Source of the DNA: Gambelia wislizenii
Lineage: Eukaryota > Chordata > Lepidosauria > Squamata > Crotaphytidae
DNA length: 64,000 bases
Direction: 5' to 3'
Assembly: GCA_030847615.1 (NCBI GenBank)
Contig: JAUMIR010000003.1
Location: forward strand, 68,582,001 to 68,646,000
This document shows, one piece after another, positions 27,301 through 41,200 of the stretch. Under the pieces are notes generated by a model. The model searched no databases. It saw only the letters and a list, made by a program, of their open reading frames with translations, and was not told the DNA's origin. A program made the position numbers and the translations under genes. The stretch's first letter is position 1; each line of letters starts with the position of its first letter.

Positions 27301-30300
27301 ATGTAGTGAGCAGGATAATACAAAAAAGGCTATGCAAAAGGTGAGATCTGACATTCCTAAAAGGATACATATTATATACAGGGCTTGAAAAATATTCTGT
27401 GTAACCATTTGCTACAAGTGAAGTTTTCCCACTTTAAGTAATATGAACTTACAGCCTCTTTTACTGTAAAATTCTTAATTGACAAATTCCTATAAGGATT
27501 CTAAATAATAATGTACTAGACAACAAAATACATTTTCTAAATCTAAAGAAGTCACAATGATAAAATGATCTATTTCTATGCAAACTATTTGTGCAATATT
27601 CTCACATTTGAAATCATCTCACAGTACAATTCCTTCTTTCATCCTGAACCAGTTTTTTCAAACTCAACTGGACTCAACTGGAAAATGTTAGGTCAAAGGG
27701 GATAATTTGGAGAACCATTTAAATATGGATAGAAGTCCTTTTTGGATGATCCTCCTCCCACCCACAGCAGAAACACCGCTGGAATTCCTTTTCAACAACC
27801 CTCCCTCCAAAAAGCCTTTCAGGGATAGATGGCAGAAGGTAATAAAGAAAACTTTTCTATTGTGAACTTTATTTCAACTGTTTTTAGGATCCACCTCATT
27901 ATAAACAATAGCTTTACTAAATGCCGCTAAGTGTAAAATAGCTATTACCTTACTGTATTTGAAAATATTTTTTTTTAGTAAGAAAGCATTTAGGATACTA
28001 AACCTGAATTATTTTACCCTAAAAATATTTACCCTAAAAATAATTCACATTTAATGGAGGTGTTGTGTGCCACAAAATATTTTTTTTCATGGTAAATATG
28101 TAATCCATATTATAGGACTCCAGTATGCAAGAGAATATTCTGGCAGTAACATCCTAAGCACATTTCCCAATGTGTATCATCAACACATGCACACAAAAAA
28201 TGGGAACAGAGGTTTACACACTCAGTTCCTACAAAGAAGTATCTCCTTTTTCACAAGACTTTCCAATCATATCTAAAGTGAGAGGTTGATACTTAACCAT
28301 GAATGATCATTCTAGGAAGGCTGACAGAGCAATCCACAAACACTGGGTTAATTCCTCATGCTTTCTGATCAAGGCAGGGGATCAACATTCTAAACCCTTT
28401 TATCTGTTGCTCCCATCTCTCCCTCCTTCAGTTTTGTTACATAGCCTTGCAAGGTACGTGTGTTAAAGCCACTCAGATTTAGGCTTAAAGGTTAGAAATT
28501 GACAGATCTTCCCCTTCTTTTTTTTTTTTAAAGTACATCCACGGGTGGGGGGGGATTACTCCTTGATCCTTCCTAGAATGACAGTATCAACAGCTCATGC
28601 TCAGGAAGGCTAAAGTAGCATTCCACAACCACTGGAATATATCCCAGCTGTGTCCCGTAAGGGTGGGAGTGGCTGCTCGAGTCTTGAATTATGCCTACAA
28701 ATCATCCAAAGGCTGCTTGACCTGACTTAAATTTATCCACTTTATAATACCTTATGATGGCTCTTTCCATCCAGCTGCTTTCCATACATCTTCCAAGCAA
28801 GATGTTACCTTGTGTGCTGTTGTCACCATTGATCTAGTTGAATGCACCCACAAAATCCTGTTCTGTCAATATAGACTTTCACAGCCCTTCTGACATCCAA
28901 TGAATGCCATCTTTTTCTAATGCCTGTGTTGAATTCGTACAAAATGTTCATAATACCAGTGTTGGAACTATTCTGAAACCTGATACAGATTTTGGTAGAA
29001 ATTATGATCAATGGTCAAGGACAACTTATCTTTATCAAACCTGCATAGCTATAGTTCAGATTCACTGACAACAATGTAAGTTCTGACACTTGCCTTGCTG
29101 GAGAAGGCCGCTAGAAAATAACATCTTAAAAGTCATTAATCTTAGTGATGCCTCCCATAGTGGGTCAAATGGAGGCCTTGTTAAAGTGTTCAGTACTAAC
29201 TTCAAATCCCAGGAAGGAAATCTGTGAATGACTGGAGGTGCCTGCAAAGTTGCTCCCCTCCAAAAACATTTAACATGAGGATGTGCTGTTACAGGCTTCC
29301 CTCCTATTGACAACACAGAAGACAAAGCTGCTGCCTGTCTGTTCAAGGTGTTCGGACTTAACCGTTAATCAAATCCACTTTGCTTCTCTGCACCTCTTTG
29401 GATAAGATAATGCTTGTCTGCATCTCTTTGATTAATACTGAATTTTGTTCACAGCACCTTTAGAAAGCCATCCAAGTGGTTTCATATATATGTTGAATTG
29501 ATTGGCACCTAGAAGCCAAAATGGTGTTAATAACTGGCTTTGTATATCCCTGACTCTTTAGAGACTGCTGCTCAAACTCCACAAAGTAATCTTAACCACT
29601 CCAGGTTTAGATGATTTATTGGACCTTGAGTTAATAAATCTGGTCTCTGAGGAAGATGGTATGGCCATCCCACTGACATTCAACAGAAGCAGATACTATG
29701 ACCTGTGGGGCCCATGTGGGGCAATTAAGACTACCTCCACCTTCAGCATTCTGATTTTCATTAAAATCCTCTGCACTAGTGGCTGTGGAAGGAAAACATA
29801 TAGGAGACCCTTTGGCCAATCCAACACTAATGCATCATGCCCATCTGCACTCACACTTCCATCTACTGAAAATCTTCTTAGGTTGAAATTCTGCCCAGAT
29901 ACAAAATGGTCCACCACAGAATTGCCATATCTGCTCTCTAAGTTGTTGAATGTTTCCTAGTTCTAACTCCACTCCTCTGGATATATCATGTTTCTGCTCA
30001 AATAATCTGCTATCAGATTTAGAGTCCTCTTGAGAAAGACTGCTGTTAAAGTCAACCATTTATTGGACCACGACAGTATTCTGAACAACTCTTCCAGCAG
30101 CTGCTGTGATCTCTTCTTGGTTGCACAGGTATGCTTTGACAGTGATGTTGCCCATACATTCCTGCACATTCTTGTGCTTTATTTTGCTTGCAAACCTCAA
30201 CATTGCCAACCTGACTGCCCTGATCTCCAGCAAATTTATACTTACCGTATATTCTGGTGTATAAGACGACTGGGCATATAAGATGACCCCCCCCCCAATT

Positions 30301-32203
30301 TTCAACTAAAAATCTAGGGTTTGGCACATATTCGCCTACCACCACCCCAATTTGGCTGGCTGGCTGGGGGAGCCTTGCCAGCTGATCCTCTTTGTTTCCC
30401 AACTCATGATGATCTCCTTGTGAGTTGGGAAAGCGAACAGGATCAGCTGGCAGGGCTCTCCCAGCCAGCCAGCCAGCCAGCCAGAACATTCACCCCTCTC
30501 TTCCACCTTCGGTTGCTCCCCAAAGGGGGTGAAGGCAGAGGAGGTTTGCCTCAACCACTGCCCATTCCCTCCGTCTTCGTTCCCTTTGCAAAGAGAATGA
30601 AGATGGAGGGGATGGGTGGAAGGGTGGCTGGAAGGGAGGGGCTTCCCAACCACCCACTACACCCTGCAATGCTGTGTAGTGCTGTTCCCGTATTCCAATG
30701 AGAACAAACCTTCCAGCCCATCACTAGGTCCCTGCATTGCTTTGAAATCTGAGAAAGAATAAAGGCTGGATTTAAGAAATCCACTCAACTGCCTTGTACC
30801 AAGTCTCTGGAAGACTTGTGCAAATGAATAAGCATCAGAAATCATGATTTTTCATTATAGCATCATGATCAAACTTGAAGCTCAGAAATGCTTCCAAGGA
30901 GAAAGTGAATTTGCAATGGCCATTGCATCACACTGATTGTCCATGTTCTAGCAGTTGATCTTCATTCACACAGCACATGTCGCAGGTTGTTTCTGTTTCA
31001 AAATTATCTTGGAGTCTTCTTGGATTTAATTTCTTTTCACATTTCAGAGTTTGGCTCTGTTTAGCTGGCTGACTATGAATTCCATTTGTTCTCTTCTTTT
31101 GATTAGCTGTGTCCTGGTATTGTTTTCTACCATTGCTATGTGTGTTGTTTAGTTTTAAAGTATAAGACATCTCGAAATGATTGTTAAGTGGCTTCTGTTG
31201 CTGTAACTGCCTATGGTTTGTCCACTGGTCTCCTGAAGAACTATCAATAAATGGTGGCTGGAAGGGTGGCTGGAGGGAGGGGGCTTCCCAGCCACCTACC
31301 CCCTCCCTGAAGCTGCGATCAGGAGCCCGATCGGGGCTTCCGGGAGGGTGGAAGGGGGGCTGGAAGGGGGGAGCTTCCCACCCACCCACCCCCTCCCTGA
31401 AGCCGCGATCGGGAGCCCGATCACGTCTTCGGGGAGAGTGGCTGGAGGGGGGGTTTTCCAGCAACATTCGCTCCCCTCCTCTGTCTTCAGTTGCTCCCCA
31501 AAGGGGGGGAAGGCAGAGGAGGGGGGCGAATGAACTGTAAGCACTTTGCCTCACCCCCATGCCCAATCTCCTACCTCTTTGCTCCATTTGCGAAGGGAGC
31601 GAAGAGGCAGGAGTTCGGAGGGCAGGGTGAAGCAAAGTGTATCCAGCATTTAAGACGACCCCTGATTTTGGAGTCTATTTTTCAAGGCTCAAAGGTCGTC
31701 TTATATGCCGGAATATACGGTAGTCCCTTTTCTGACTTGGACCATTTCCCCTGAATTACTTAATTCTTACAATAGGCACCCCAGCTGTAAAGACTGGCAT
31801 CAGCTGTGATTGTTACTTTGTGTTGTGGAGAGAACGGTGTTCCCTGATCTAAACTGCCTGATCTAAATTGATCCACCAAATAAATCTATTTTACTTGCTT
31901 CAGTAATATTAGGGAGACATGTCTTTCTCTTATTTTTTTGACTCTGATAAGGCCTCATGAAAAATTGTAAAGTCCCCATGTGAAATCTTGCCTGTGGGAC
32001 TAATTGAATTGTTGAAACTGAAATTTCTTGATAAAGAAGAGGTCAGTTTCTTTTTTACTAAACAGCACCAGATTCTTGAAATTAGAAGATAGGAAGTAAC
32101 AAGCAATGAAATTGTATATAAGAGAATAACTTTCATTTAATGAGAGTCTACTACTATCAGTCTGCATTTTTTTCTTGTATATGTTTGCTTGTTGTGTTTG
32201 CTT

Positions 32204-32247
<44 letters not shown>

Positions 32248-35200
32248 ATATTAAATAAAAAAAGAAAAGAAAAAGAAACTGAAATTTCTAGAACCCTGGA
32301 CAAATGCATTAAATTTTCTACCTTCATTTTCCTCAACTTTATTACTTCTTCTTTTATTGTTTGCTTTCTTTCTTTTGAAAGAAAACCACAACTCTCTGGT
32401 GTGTTTATTTTTGCTGCGAGATGAATTATTATCCTCATAGCTATAAACTGGCTCTTTTTGTAATTTAACTAAAAATCCATAAATCTGGAGACATTGCAAA
32501 GTCAGTCTGAGATCACGCTCCACCTTTTGACTGCGCCCAGCCTTCAACAAGATATTGTCCAAGCAGGGAAACAGATGAACTCCCTGTTGCCACAAGAATG
32601 CTATCAAAGGGACCAGAAACCTGGTAGAAATCCTGGTTGCAGACCCAAGACCAAATGGAACAACTCACAATTGGTAATGGTTGCCATTATCTGTAGCTGT
32701 AATACATAGGAACATGCAATTAAACTTCAAGTATAGCTAGTTGTTTAAGTCCAAAGGGAGTAAATCCCTTTGAATTTTTGACTGGAAGGGACCTGTTATA
32801 CTGCCCCAATTTGAATTAAATGCTGAATCTCTTTTTAAACCCTCACTTTCCTGCTATTGTTTCTTGATACCGATGATGAAAGATACCTTCCCTTCAGTCT
32901 TTTTGAGAAAATTATTTTGTAACTTTCCTGAACTACTGGAGGAACCCATTTATTTGTCTGTAGTTACAGTATGTCTTTCCAAAGATGACCAAAGTGAAAT
33001 ATATCCAACCAGTATATCCCTCAAGACAGTATTACAGCCTGCTACCCATATTGGAGTGACCTCCACCAATCCTTGGCTGTTGCTGTCCCTCTTGCCTAAA
33101 TTGGATTCTACTTCTATTCCACTGCTGTGTAGTTTCTGAACTCTCTTTGTCTTTGAAAACCTTTTCCTCCTCAAAAAAAGTTGCTGTCTCCTGCTTCTTG
33201 TCCTTTCCTTCCACTAAAACCTTCCCCAGAATGTTTACCAAGTCTGCTCTGGACTTTTGGTCAGCCTCCCAATGTTTCAACCATAGAGACCTACAACTAA
33301 CTGAAGTAGCAATAATTGCCTGTGCTGTAAAGGCTGCACCATCATATCCTGCATCCGCTACATATTACAGAACCTGTTCTAACTTACATAATGTTCTTTG
33401 TACTGACTGAGCACTTACCTCCTCTGAATCCAGAATCTCCTGAACCCACAATATAGTTGCCCTGGCAGACGCTGAACTTGCCACAGACTTTCTAAGGGAC
33501 AATGCCAAAACTTCATGAGACCTTCTCAAAGCTGAATTAATTCTCTTTTCATCCACATCCTTCAGTAATATATCACCTTCATGTTGGACAATTGCATTAG
33601 AAATTAAAGCTGATACATAGCTTTATTATCAAAGGTATATTTGCTATAGCCTAACAATCTTTTAGAATTGAGAGCTGACTCCCATTTTGATTCAATTTAC
33701 TCAAGGAACGAGTCTGACATAGGACTCTCCAAAGACTTTGAAGACATCTGCAACACTGATACTATACTAGTATCCTTCCTCTTTTCTGCATCCCCACCCT
33801 GAACTGGAACTTCCAGACCCAAGGTGACTAATACTTTCCTAAGGAAACATTTAAACTTACCCATCTAGATTTACTTGGTTCCACTACACTATTTTAATCC
33901 AAAGAATTCCAATCCTTCAAGCTGAACCTTTTTCCTCATCTGCTAGCTCCCCTTCTATTGAGCTTTCTTACTCTACATCTGGTAAGTCATCCATCCTATT
34001 TGAATTATTTCTATTACTTGTATTATTCCTAAGTGAAACTAGCTTTGTTTTGTCAACACACTTGCTTGGTCTCTACAAATATGCTTGACTCAAAGATTGC
34101 ATCTGGAATGCTTCCTTCCGAATGAGAATTTCTTTGCTCTTCTGATGTTTCTCCTCCACTTCAAACATGTTTCTAATTCATTAAATTTATATTCTCATTG
34201 TCACTCAACTTCATTTTGCCAAATTAATCTGATCAGTAATTTCCTTACAGTAAACACTGTACTTAAATCCACTGCAGTTGAAAAGGCTTGCTTTGAAATA
34301 CTATTTTGAACCTTTTAATCTATGTCAGTTAATTATTTTTTTTATTATGCTTTTAAATGCAGAAAAATCCTGAACTGGACTGGTCACACTAAATTCCACA
34401 GATGCCACAGTCTCAGATCCCTGTGCCGGCACCTGATGCTGAGCCTGTGACAACATCACACTCAGGAAGCCAGAAACTTCTTTTGTGGTCCAGCTGTGAG
34501 GCTTGGATTTAAAAAGCTCATTTTTCTCTTCTGTAAACATCAGTGCTTCAGTGGTGTCTACCTTGTTGCCTAGCAACACACACATCTGCATGCTTTAAAC
34601 TGTAGCCTTCTCTGTATGGCTGGAAGCTCTCCATGCTTGAGCCCCTCCCTTCTGCATAGAATCCTCTAACTCAAGATGGCAGATGCAACTGTGCTAACTT
34701 CCAAAGGATTCCCCTAGATCCGTCAGATGACGAGCTTGAGTAGCTTTTAAAAAGCACTAAAGACAGATCTCTTTCGGCAGGCCTTTCCTAATTAGTTCCC
34801 AGCCTCGGGGGCTCCTGGCCCTTTTAGTCTGCTGGCTATTTATTATTTATTATTTTAATGTGATTTTAGATCAGTTGTTTTAATGTATTTTGGTTTAATG
34901 TCTTTTTATGGGGGAGGGTGGGGTGGGTGGTGTTTGGGGATTTTAATCTGTATTGATATTTTAACTTTTGTAAGCTGCCCCGATTGTTTTTAACAGAGGG
35001 GCGGGATAAAAATAATAATAATAATAATAATAATAATTATTATTATTATTATTATTATTTATTAGACTGAGCCAGTAAGCCTTTTGCCTTACCTTTGTCT
35101 TTACTTGTATCCTTTCTAACCTCCTTAGACAGTAATGATTTAGATCTTACTGCAGCAGATTTTGACTCAGAGCATTGATGAGGGGACTTTCCCTCCATGT

Positions 35201-38200
35201 CACTCTCACTAGAGGCCATAAAAATCTTTCTTAATATTAATTCTGCAGGCTGTTCAGAGGTACACAATGCCCAACTGAACAGCAATAGTGCTTTTACATA
35301 CACTTTCACATTCTGAAGTCTGCATGCTTGCAAGTATTTGAGCGGTTTGAATGGCAATAGTGCTTTTACTTACACTTCCACGCTCTGAAGTCTGCATGCT
35401 CACATATATTTGAGTGGTCTGAACAGCAGTAGCACTTTTATTTACACTTTCATGTTTTGAAGCCTGTGGGCTTGCAGGTATTTGAGAAGTTTTACTGGTG
35501 TCTCCTTCATCTAGCCTTTTGTTTTCATCTGACTGAGCACAGAGCTCTTCTCCATCCTCATCCACCTCAATAATTTTCTCTTCTTTTTAACCAAGTCTCC
35601 TGATACTGCCATAATTGCTAACTATCTATAAATGCTAGAATACATTACTGTAACGAGAAAATAATTCTTGACCAGCTGGCAAAGTAGGCAAAGAAAAGCT
35701 GAAGGAGGGAGAGAAGGGAGCAATGGATAAAATTTAGAATTTTGGTCTCCTTTCTTGATCACCTGGCATGAGGGATTAACTGAGCAGTTTAGCCTTCCCA
35801 AGAATGACTTTCACCACCATACTGCAGCTTGATGTGTGGCTCACTACTGTAACTCACAGTATTTTCACCCACATCTAGGCCGAATTATACCATTCTTAAA
35901 ACATCTTAGTAGCGGATGTGATTGGACTTAAATATGGGGGGGAGGGGGAAATCCCATGGTGCTCCTACTTATGATCAGTAGATTTTTTAAATATCTAAAA
36001 CATGTACAAATTGATACAAAGCCATTTCATAATGTACCTTGTTCTAGCATTATGACTGAAAGATGGCCAATTTCACTTATCTGATGTTCTTTTTTGTTTT
36101 ACCAATAAATTGACCAACTAGGAAAAAACCACTGACTTGTCAAAAATACTAGTACTTATTTCCTTCAATTTTCTTTTCCTTCAGCTTTTACTTTCTATTC
36201 TTCACTAAAACCCATTTTTAAGCCTTGAATTCTTTCTGTGGTTTGTTTGGCCAAACAGAATTTATTTTACACAAAAAATCTTGGTTCAGATGCAATGACA
36301 AATCAAAAACCTGTTAAAGCACAACTAAATTCTGGTTTATTTCTCCTCTTAGTCTCATTGGGAGGGAGGGGCTGAGAGCCCAGTGCTTAGCACAGGCTCA
36401 TTCCTGCTCATGCGTTACTGCATAGTGCATTAGCGTTATGTATGACCATCTGTCTTGAGTGTAGCCATTTGAGCTGATGGGTTGACAGTTGTATTCCCTC
36501 TACATACTACATTTTTTCTGGGTAGGCAGATGGACACACAAATCTATCTGGAGTCCCTGGAGAACATATAATGTTGGAATATACCCACAAAGTTCCCATC
36601 ATGCCATAATGAAATTCTCTTTTTATCCTCTTTTGTTAACTCAAACCTTAGTTTAGCAATGAGGATAAAATATGGATAATGTAGAGATCTACCTCTGTCT
36701 TCGTGGGAATTCCACTTCACTATCCACTTCTCCTTCTTCTTCTGAGGAGTCATCACCACTCTGGCAGAAAAGCAAAATGCAGTGTTATTTGTCAATTACT
36801 TACAAACATTGTAAACACATGGACCACAATAGAGGCAATGATTACAACTTTTGAAAAGTATCTACTACTTTTAAAAGCTGCATTTTAAAATGTATCTTAA
36901 ATGTTCCTAAACTCCCACAAAACAATGCTTTAGGAGTACTGAGTAAAAGTTACACTAAAAAGGCAACCATGTTACTAAGCATTGTTATTTCACAAAAGGA
37001 GTATCACTATGCTCTCATTACAAAAAGTAATTAATCATTACTTATACATGCTACTTCCAAACTTTGAATATGAAGCTAAGTTTTGCAAGACAGTAACCTT
37101 CATAAAGTGAAGTCTCCAAATTTAATTCTAAACAGAACAAATTAAGAAACTTAGATATGGCCAGTAAAATCAATGTGCATCAGAAAATATCAATTTTTAT
37201 TAAGCATTCCATTGTTTCTGGGAAGGTCAGAAGAAGGACCTTACCTTTGGAATGGGTCGTGTTTTACCCAGTAGTCCTGAAGTGGTCACGGGATGAGAAG
37301 AGGCATGAGAAGACACTGACCTGTGGCTGCTAAATTCACCTTCCTCCCCTTTTCCAGGAAACTGCCCATTTGCAAACAATGACTCATTTGATGGTGCTTC
37401 AGGTGGCTCAAGTCCTGGCTCAAGTGACTGTCCTTGGTTTGCACCATTTGACCCCATTCTGCACTCTGGGCAGAGACTGTATGTACCTTTTTGACAACAT
37501 TCCCAATGATTAGCTGTGCCCTCCCCATCCTTCTCCTCCTCCAGATTTCTCCGTGAATCAGCTTCCATAGCAGCAGAGATAAGATCCGGGCTAGAGCCAG
37601 ACATCCTTCGTTGGGCATGATTACTAAGAGGACTGCGTAAGGCTGCAGCAGGTCCAAAATAGCGAAGATTGTTAGCACAATTTGCTATGTCCTGTCCATG
37701 TAGGTTTAGTCGAGGGTGAGGCCCATGATGGTGGGGGTGATGCTGCTGATGGTGAACTGGCTGGGCCAACTCATCCCGTGTTGACTGGTTTTTCAAGATC
37801 CCTGTAAAATCATTGTAGCTGCCTTTGCTATTTCCTCGCCGGTGACGTGGTTTGCTGCGGTAACGTCCTTTGCTACTAACTGTTGACATTTTGGGACTCC
37901 CTGAGAGGGGAGATCCACTTGGCACCACTTCAGTGTTGGCTATCCCATCTGACTTCAGCAAATCAGGCCTTGGAAAGGATGCAAAATAAAGCATGTTATT
38001 TGTTAGAATTAAGATATATATTAAGCTTAATTGCATGGAGTCTCTCTATTGGCAAAATCTAATTGAATAGATGGAATAAATGGACTCAAGCTCTGTTATA
38101 GGTTTCATATTATAAATTAAAATAAAATTATTTGTACGTTTGCATCCAATGGCATTTTTTCTTTTGTCTTTAAAAATACAGACCCACCTTGATGCCAAAA

Positions 38201-41200
38201 TGCAAACTGTTTTTGGATCTCTCTCCCTACTATGGTAAGCTGCTGCTTGAGAAAAGCAATTTCTGGCTCAAGTTGCAGTTTGTAACCTAGCATGTTTGCG
38301 AACATAATTAGCTGCAGTGCTATCTTTTGCAGGGCCATCTACATATTCACTCATTTCCTAAATTAATATCCCTCCATATCACACTTCAGCTGGTGGCAAC
38401 TAGGCCCCAGAACACATAAAACTTTAAAGGTCAAATACAAACAACCTTCATTGGGTCTGGGAGTAAGCTGGTAGCCAGTGAAGGTTTCTAAGTACTGACA
38501 AAATGTGTCCACAGTTGTTACCAACCTGTTAAGTGCATTTTGAAATATAGTTTCTGGATCATCTTCAAGGGAAGCTCCACATACAATACAATAATCTAAC
38601 TTGGTTGTTATCAGGGCATGAATTACTCTTTCACTCTCCAAGAAGAAGCAAGTTGACATACCAGCAAAAGGTAGTAAAAGCGAATGTGAGCAAATTATAG
38701 TCTAACAGCAAAAATATATCAAGCAGCACTGCCAGAGTGTAAACTATTCCTTCAGAATGAGCCTGATCCAGGCAAAACACACTGAATACCATGCCGCTGG
38801 ACTTAAAAATATTAAGTAGCACTTCTGACTTATCTGGACTTTATTTTATTAACCTTCATTCATCTAATGATCTATTCCAGACACCTGTTCAAGGTATCCA
38901 TGACACATCTAGATGTAGTACAGGCCATCAGGAGGCTGTTATGTGGTCTATGGCTACACGTTGCATATCGCTGATCTAAACTAAAAAAGCATACTGATGA
39001 CATTTCAAATCTTCTCAAGATTTTCCCCAGCAGTTTCATATAGATATTGAGCAGCATGGGAGATCATAGTGAACACTGTAGAACATAATAACATAATTGT
39101 TGTGACACCTAATCACAGTCATCCAGCCCCACCATAAAAAAACTGACCTGACAAACAACTTCCTGAACTTTGATGTCAGACACATGGTCCAGAAAGATTA
39201 AAAAACCAGTTCTCCATGGATTGTTTCTCTGCACATTCTACAGAATGCACTCCTCATAATACTGTTCTGGTATAGGCAACCCAGAGGACATCAGATTATA
39301 ATGAGTCTATCTATCAGGGACCTCAGGTGAACTTTCTAAGCTAGACCTCTACTCCTGCAGAATCTAAGTGCAACAACAGCCTAAACCTCAACAAACAATG
39401 ATCTCACTATGGCAAAACGTCTAGTAGTTGATATTATAAAAAACTTTTTCAACTTTCTGTTGATATGTTTTTGGACACTTTTATCGCTGGTCTTAGTGTC
39501 TGAGCAGTCATGATGATGAAAGACTGAATGCTGTTTAAAGCTTAAGAGAGTATTCATATTTAGCCTCCCCCCGCCCCAAAAGCCAAACTGCAACTTGAAG
39601 AAAAAACCTCCAACAGAGTTCTCCCAGCCTTTTTGCATGTTCGAGTTGTCATGATGCTGTGCAAAAATAGGGAAAACTCAGATTTTTAGGGAGAAAATAT
39701 ATTTTTTAAGTTATTATAATGTAATTTTGGACTAGTGACACATTTGGGTACACTGGCATGCTCGTCAACATCGCTGTAGATGGAACCCAGATTGGCATCT
39801 GCCATGAAGGCCACTACCTTCACTAATTTGTTGAGACCTTTTCTTAGGTGGACCATATCTTTAGAGATTTCCTTAACTAGGCTTGGCATAACTAGTTGAT
39901 CCTAGTCACAATGTTTCCCATCTCACTAGAAATGATATCTTTTTTACCCGCTTGCCAACTTCTGCTAAAGAATTAGGAACTGAGATAGTTACTCAATGCT
40001 TTTTGCCCACTTCTGTGAGTCATAGTTGGGGCAGTGAGAGAAGGCAGAATATATATAAAAAAGCTGTTTTTCTATCATCAATATCACCACCACCACCACT
40101 ACTGCTACTGCTGCATGGAGCTCTGCCTACCTATGAGGTGAAGATACCCCATCCAACTCAGATAATAAGCATTCCTGTGTCTCTCCTTGAAATGGTGGCT
40201 GCTGGGATGGCAGAATTTGCAGAGAGCTCTGTTGGGGAATGTGATGAGGAAGACAAAAATTTCATCCCCTCTTATCCTAAACAATATTGCCTCTGAGCAG
40301 TGGGTAGTTTTCCCTGGTCTATTGGGTAGGCCCAAAATTTGTGACCCTCATTCTCTAATTACACTGCAAGACAGGCTGAGCTGATGTTAAATGATGTTCC
40401 ATGCAAGGCCTAAATTCCAAAGCTGGGGCTGCAGGATCCACTGTCAAAAACCTGAGTGTAGCATGAAACTTTCAGTTACTGGGTTTGGGGTTGAGTGTTC
40501 TTTCTACTACTGCCCATTATCCACTAATCTGCTGCCATGGCGTATTCAATGGCTACAGAGATTCTGCAGTTTCTGCTCATGTGAGCAACTTTGGCACCAT
40601 GTTTTCTATCCAAGAGTTAAGCCATAGCTGGTACTCACTTCTCTGAATGGCAACTGACAAAATGTTAAACTGTTACTCCCAACCTCCAAAATGAAAGCTC
40701 TCTTTAATGTATTTACTCAGGCACAAGTATGAACTGGCCAATTCATTTGGATAAAAAGTTGCACTGCTAACTCCTTAAAATACAAAAGATGGGTACTTTG
40801 AAATTCTTAGATTGTCACCAGTAAAAACACGCTGGTGCAATTGTTTGCTCTTAAATTGCATCTCATCGCCATTCCAAGACTTTCCTGTTATTGATTAGAA
40901 CACAAAAACTCTCAATCTCTTATTCTAGTATCTCATTAATGGCTATCACAGATCAAGAAATTAGTCAGTACCACTTCAATAATGAGCACGTTTGTGCATG
41001 TTTTGTATATCATAACACTGCAAAAAGTAGAAGCACCTCAACACGGTTTTGTTATTTGGCTCACCGCTTAGTCTGGCCTCCAGGCTTGTGGGAGACTCCT
41101 CTCCTCTTCATCAATTTTTCCATTGCATTGGCATGGATTATTGGTCGGACTGGGTGACGCTTATATGTCCCAGGATACTTCTTTTCCACAGCTTGCTCCC

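Larger units (their letters stand above)
28290..35815 (-). mobile_element. DIRS-like retrotransposon C (degraded, with nested insertions)
   Basis: Inverted terminal repeats at about 28310-28440 and 35690-35810 share CTCCCTCCTTCAG, CATGC..TGATCA and TTCTAGGAAGGCT-type blocks in opposite orientation. An internal complementary region lies at 28545-28630. On the minus strand the order is ORF1 with tandem repeats (about 35560-32960), RT (32607-32400), RNase H and linker (interrupted by a transposon, 30305-29835) and tyrosine recombinase (29346-28700). Stops are frequent. Nested inside are a 1.48-kb TA-flanked transposon, a (TA)n microsatellite and a LINE 3' end. Confidence 0.85.
27247..36692 (-). 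other. MAP3K13 intron between coding exons 11 and 12
   Basis: A 9.4-kb intron, most of which is DIRS-C (28290-35815) with its own nested insertions. The flanks 27247-28289 and 35816-36692 hold no recognised feature. Confidence 0.8.

Noticed and set aside
30321..30701. Plus-strand open frame of about 126 codons
   Set aside because: It runs through the hairpin arms and GC-rich units of a MITE; no domain recognised.
31296..31540. Open frames in both strands of a proline/glycine-rich stretch
   Set aside because: Duplicated GC-rich units of the CCGTATATTC transposon explain them; the peptides are low-complexity and appear on both strands.
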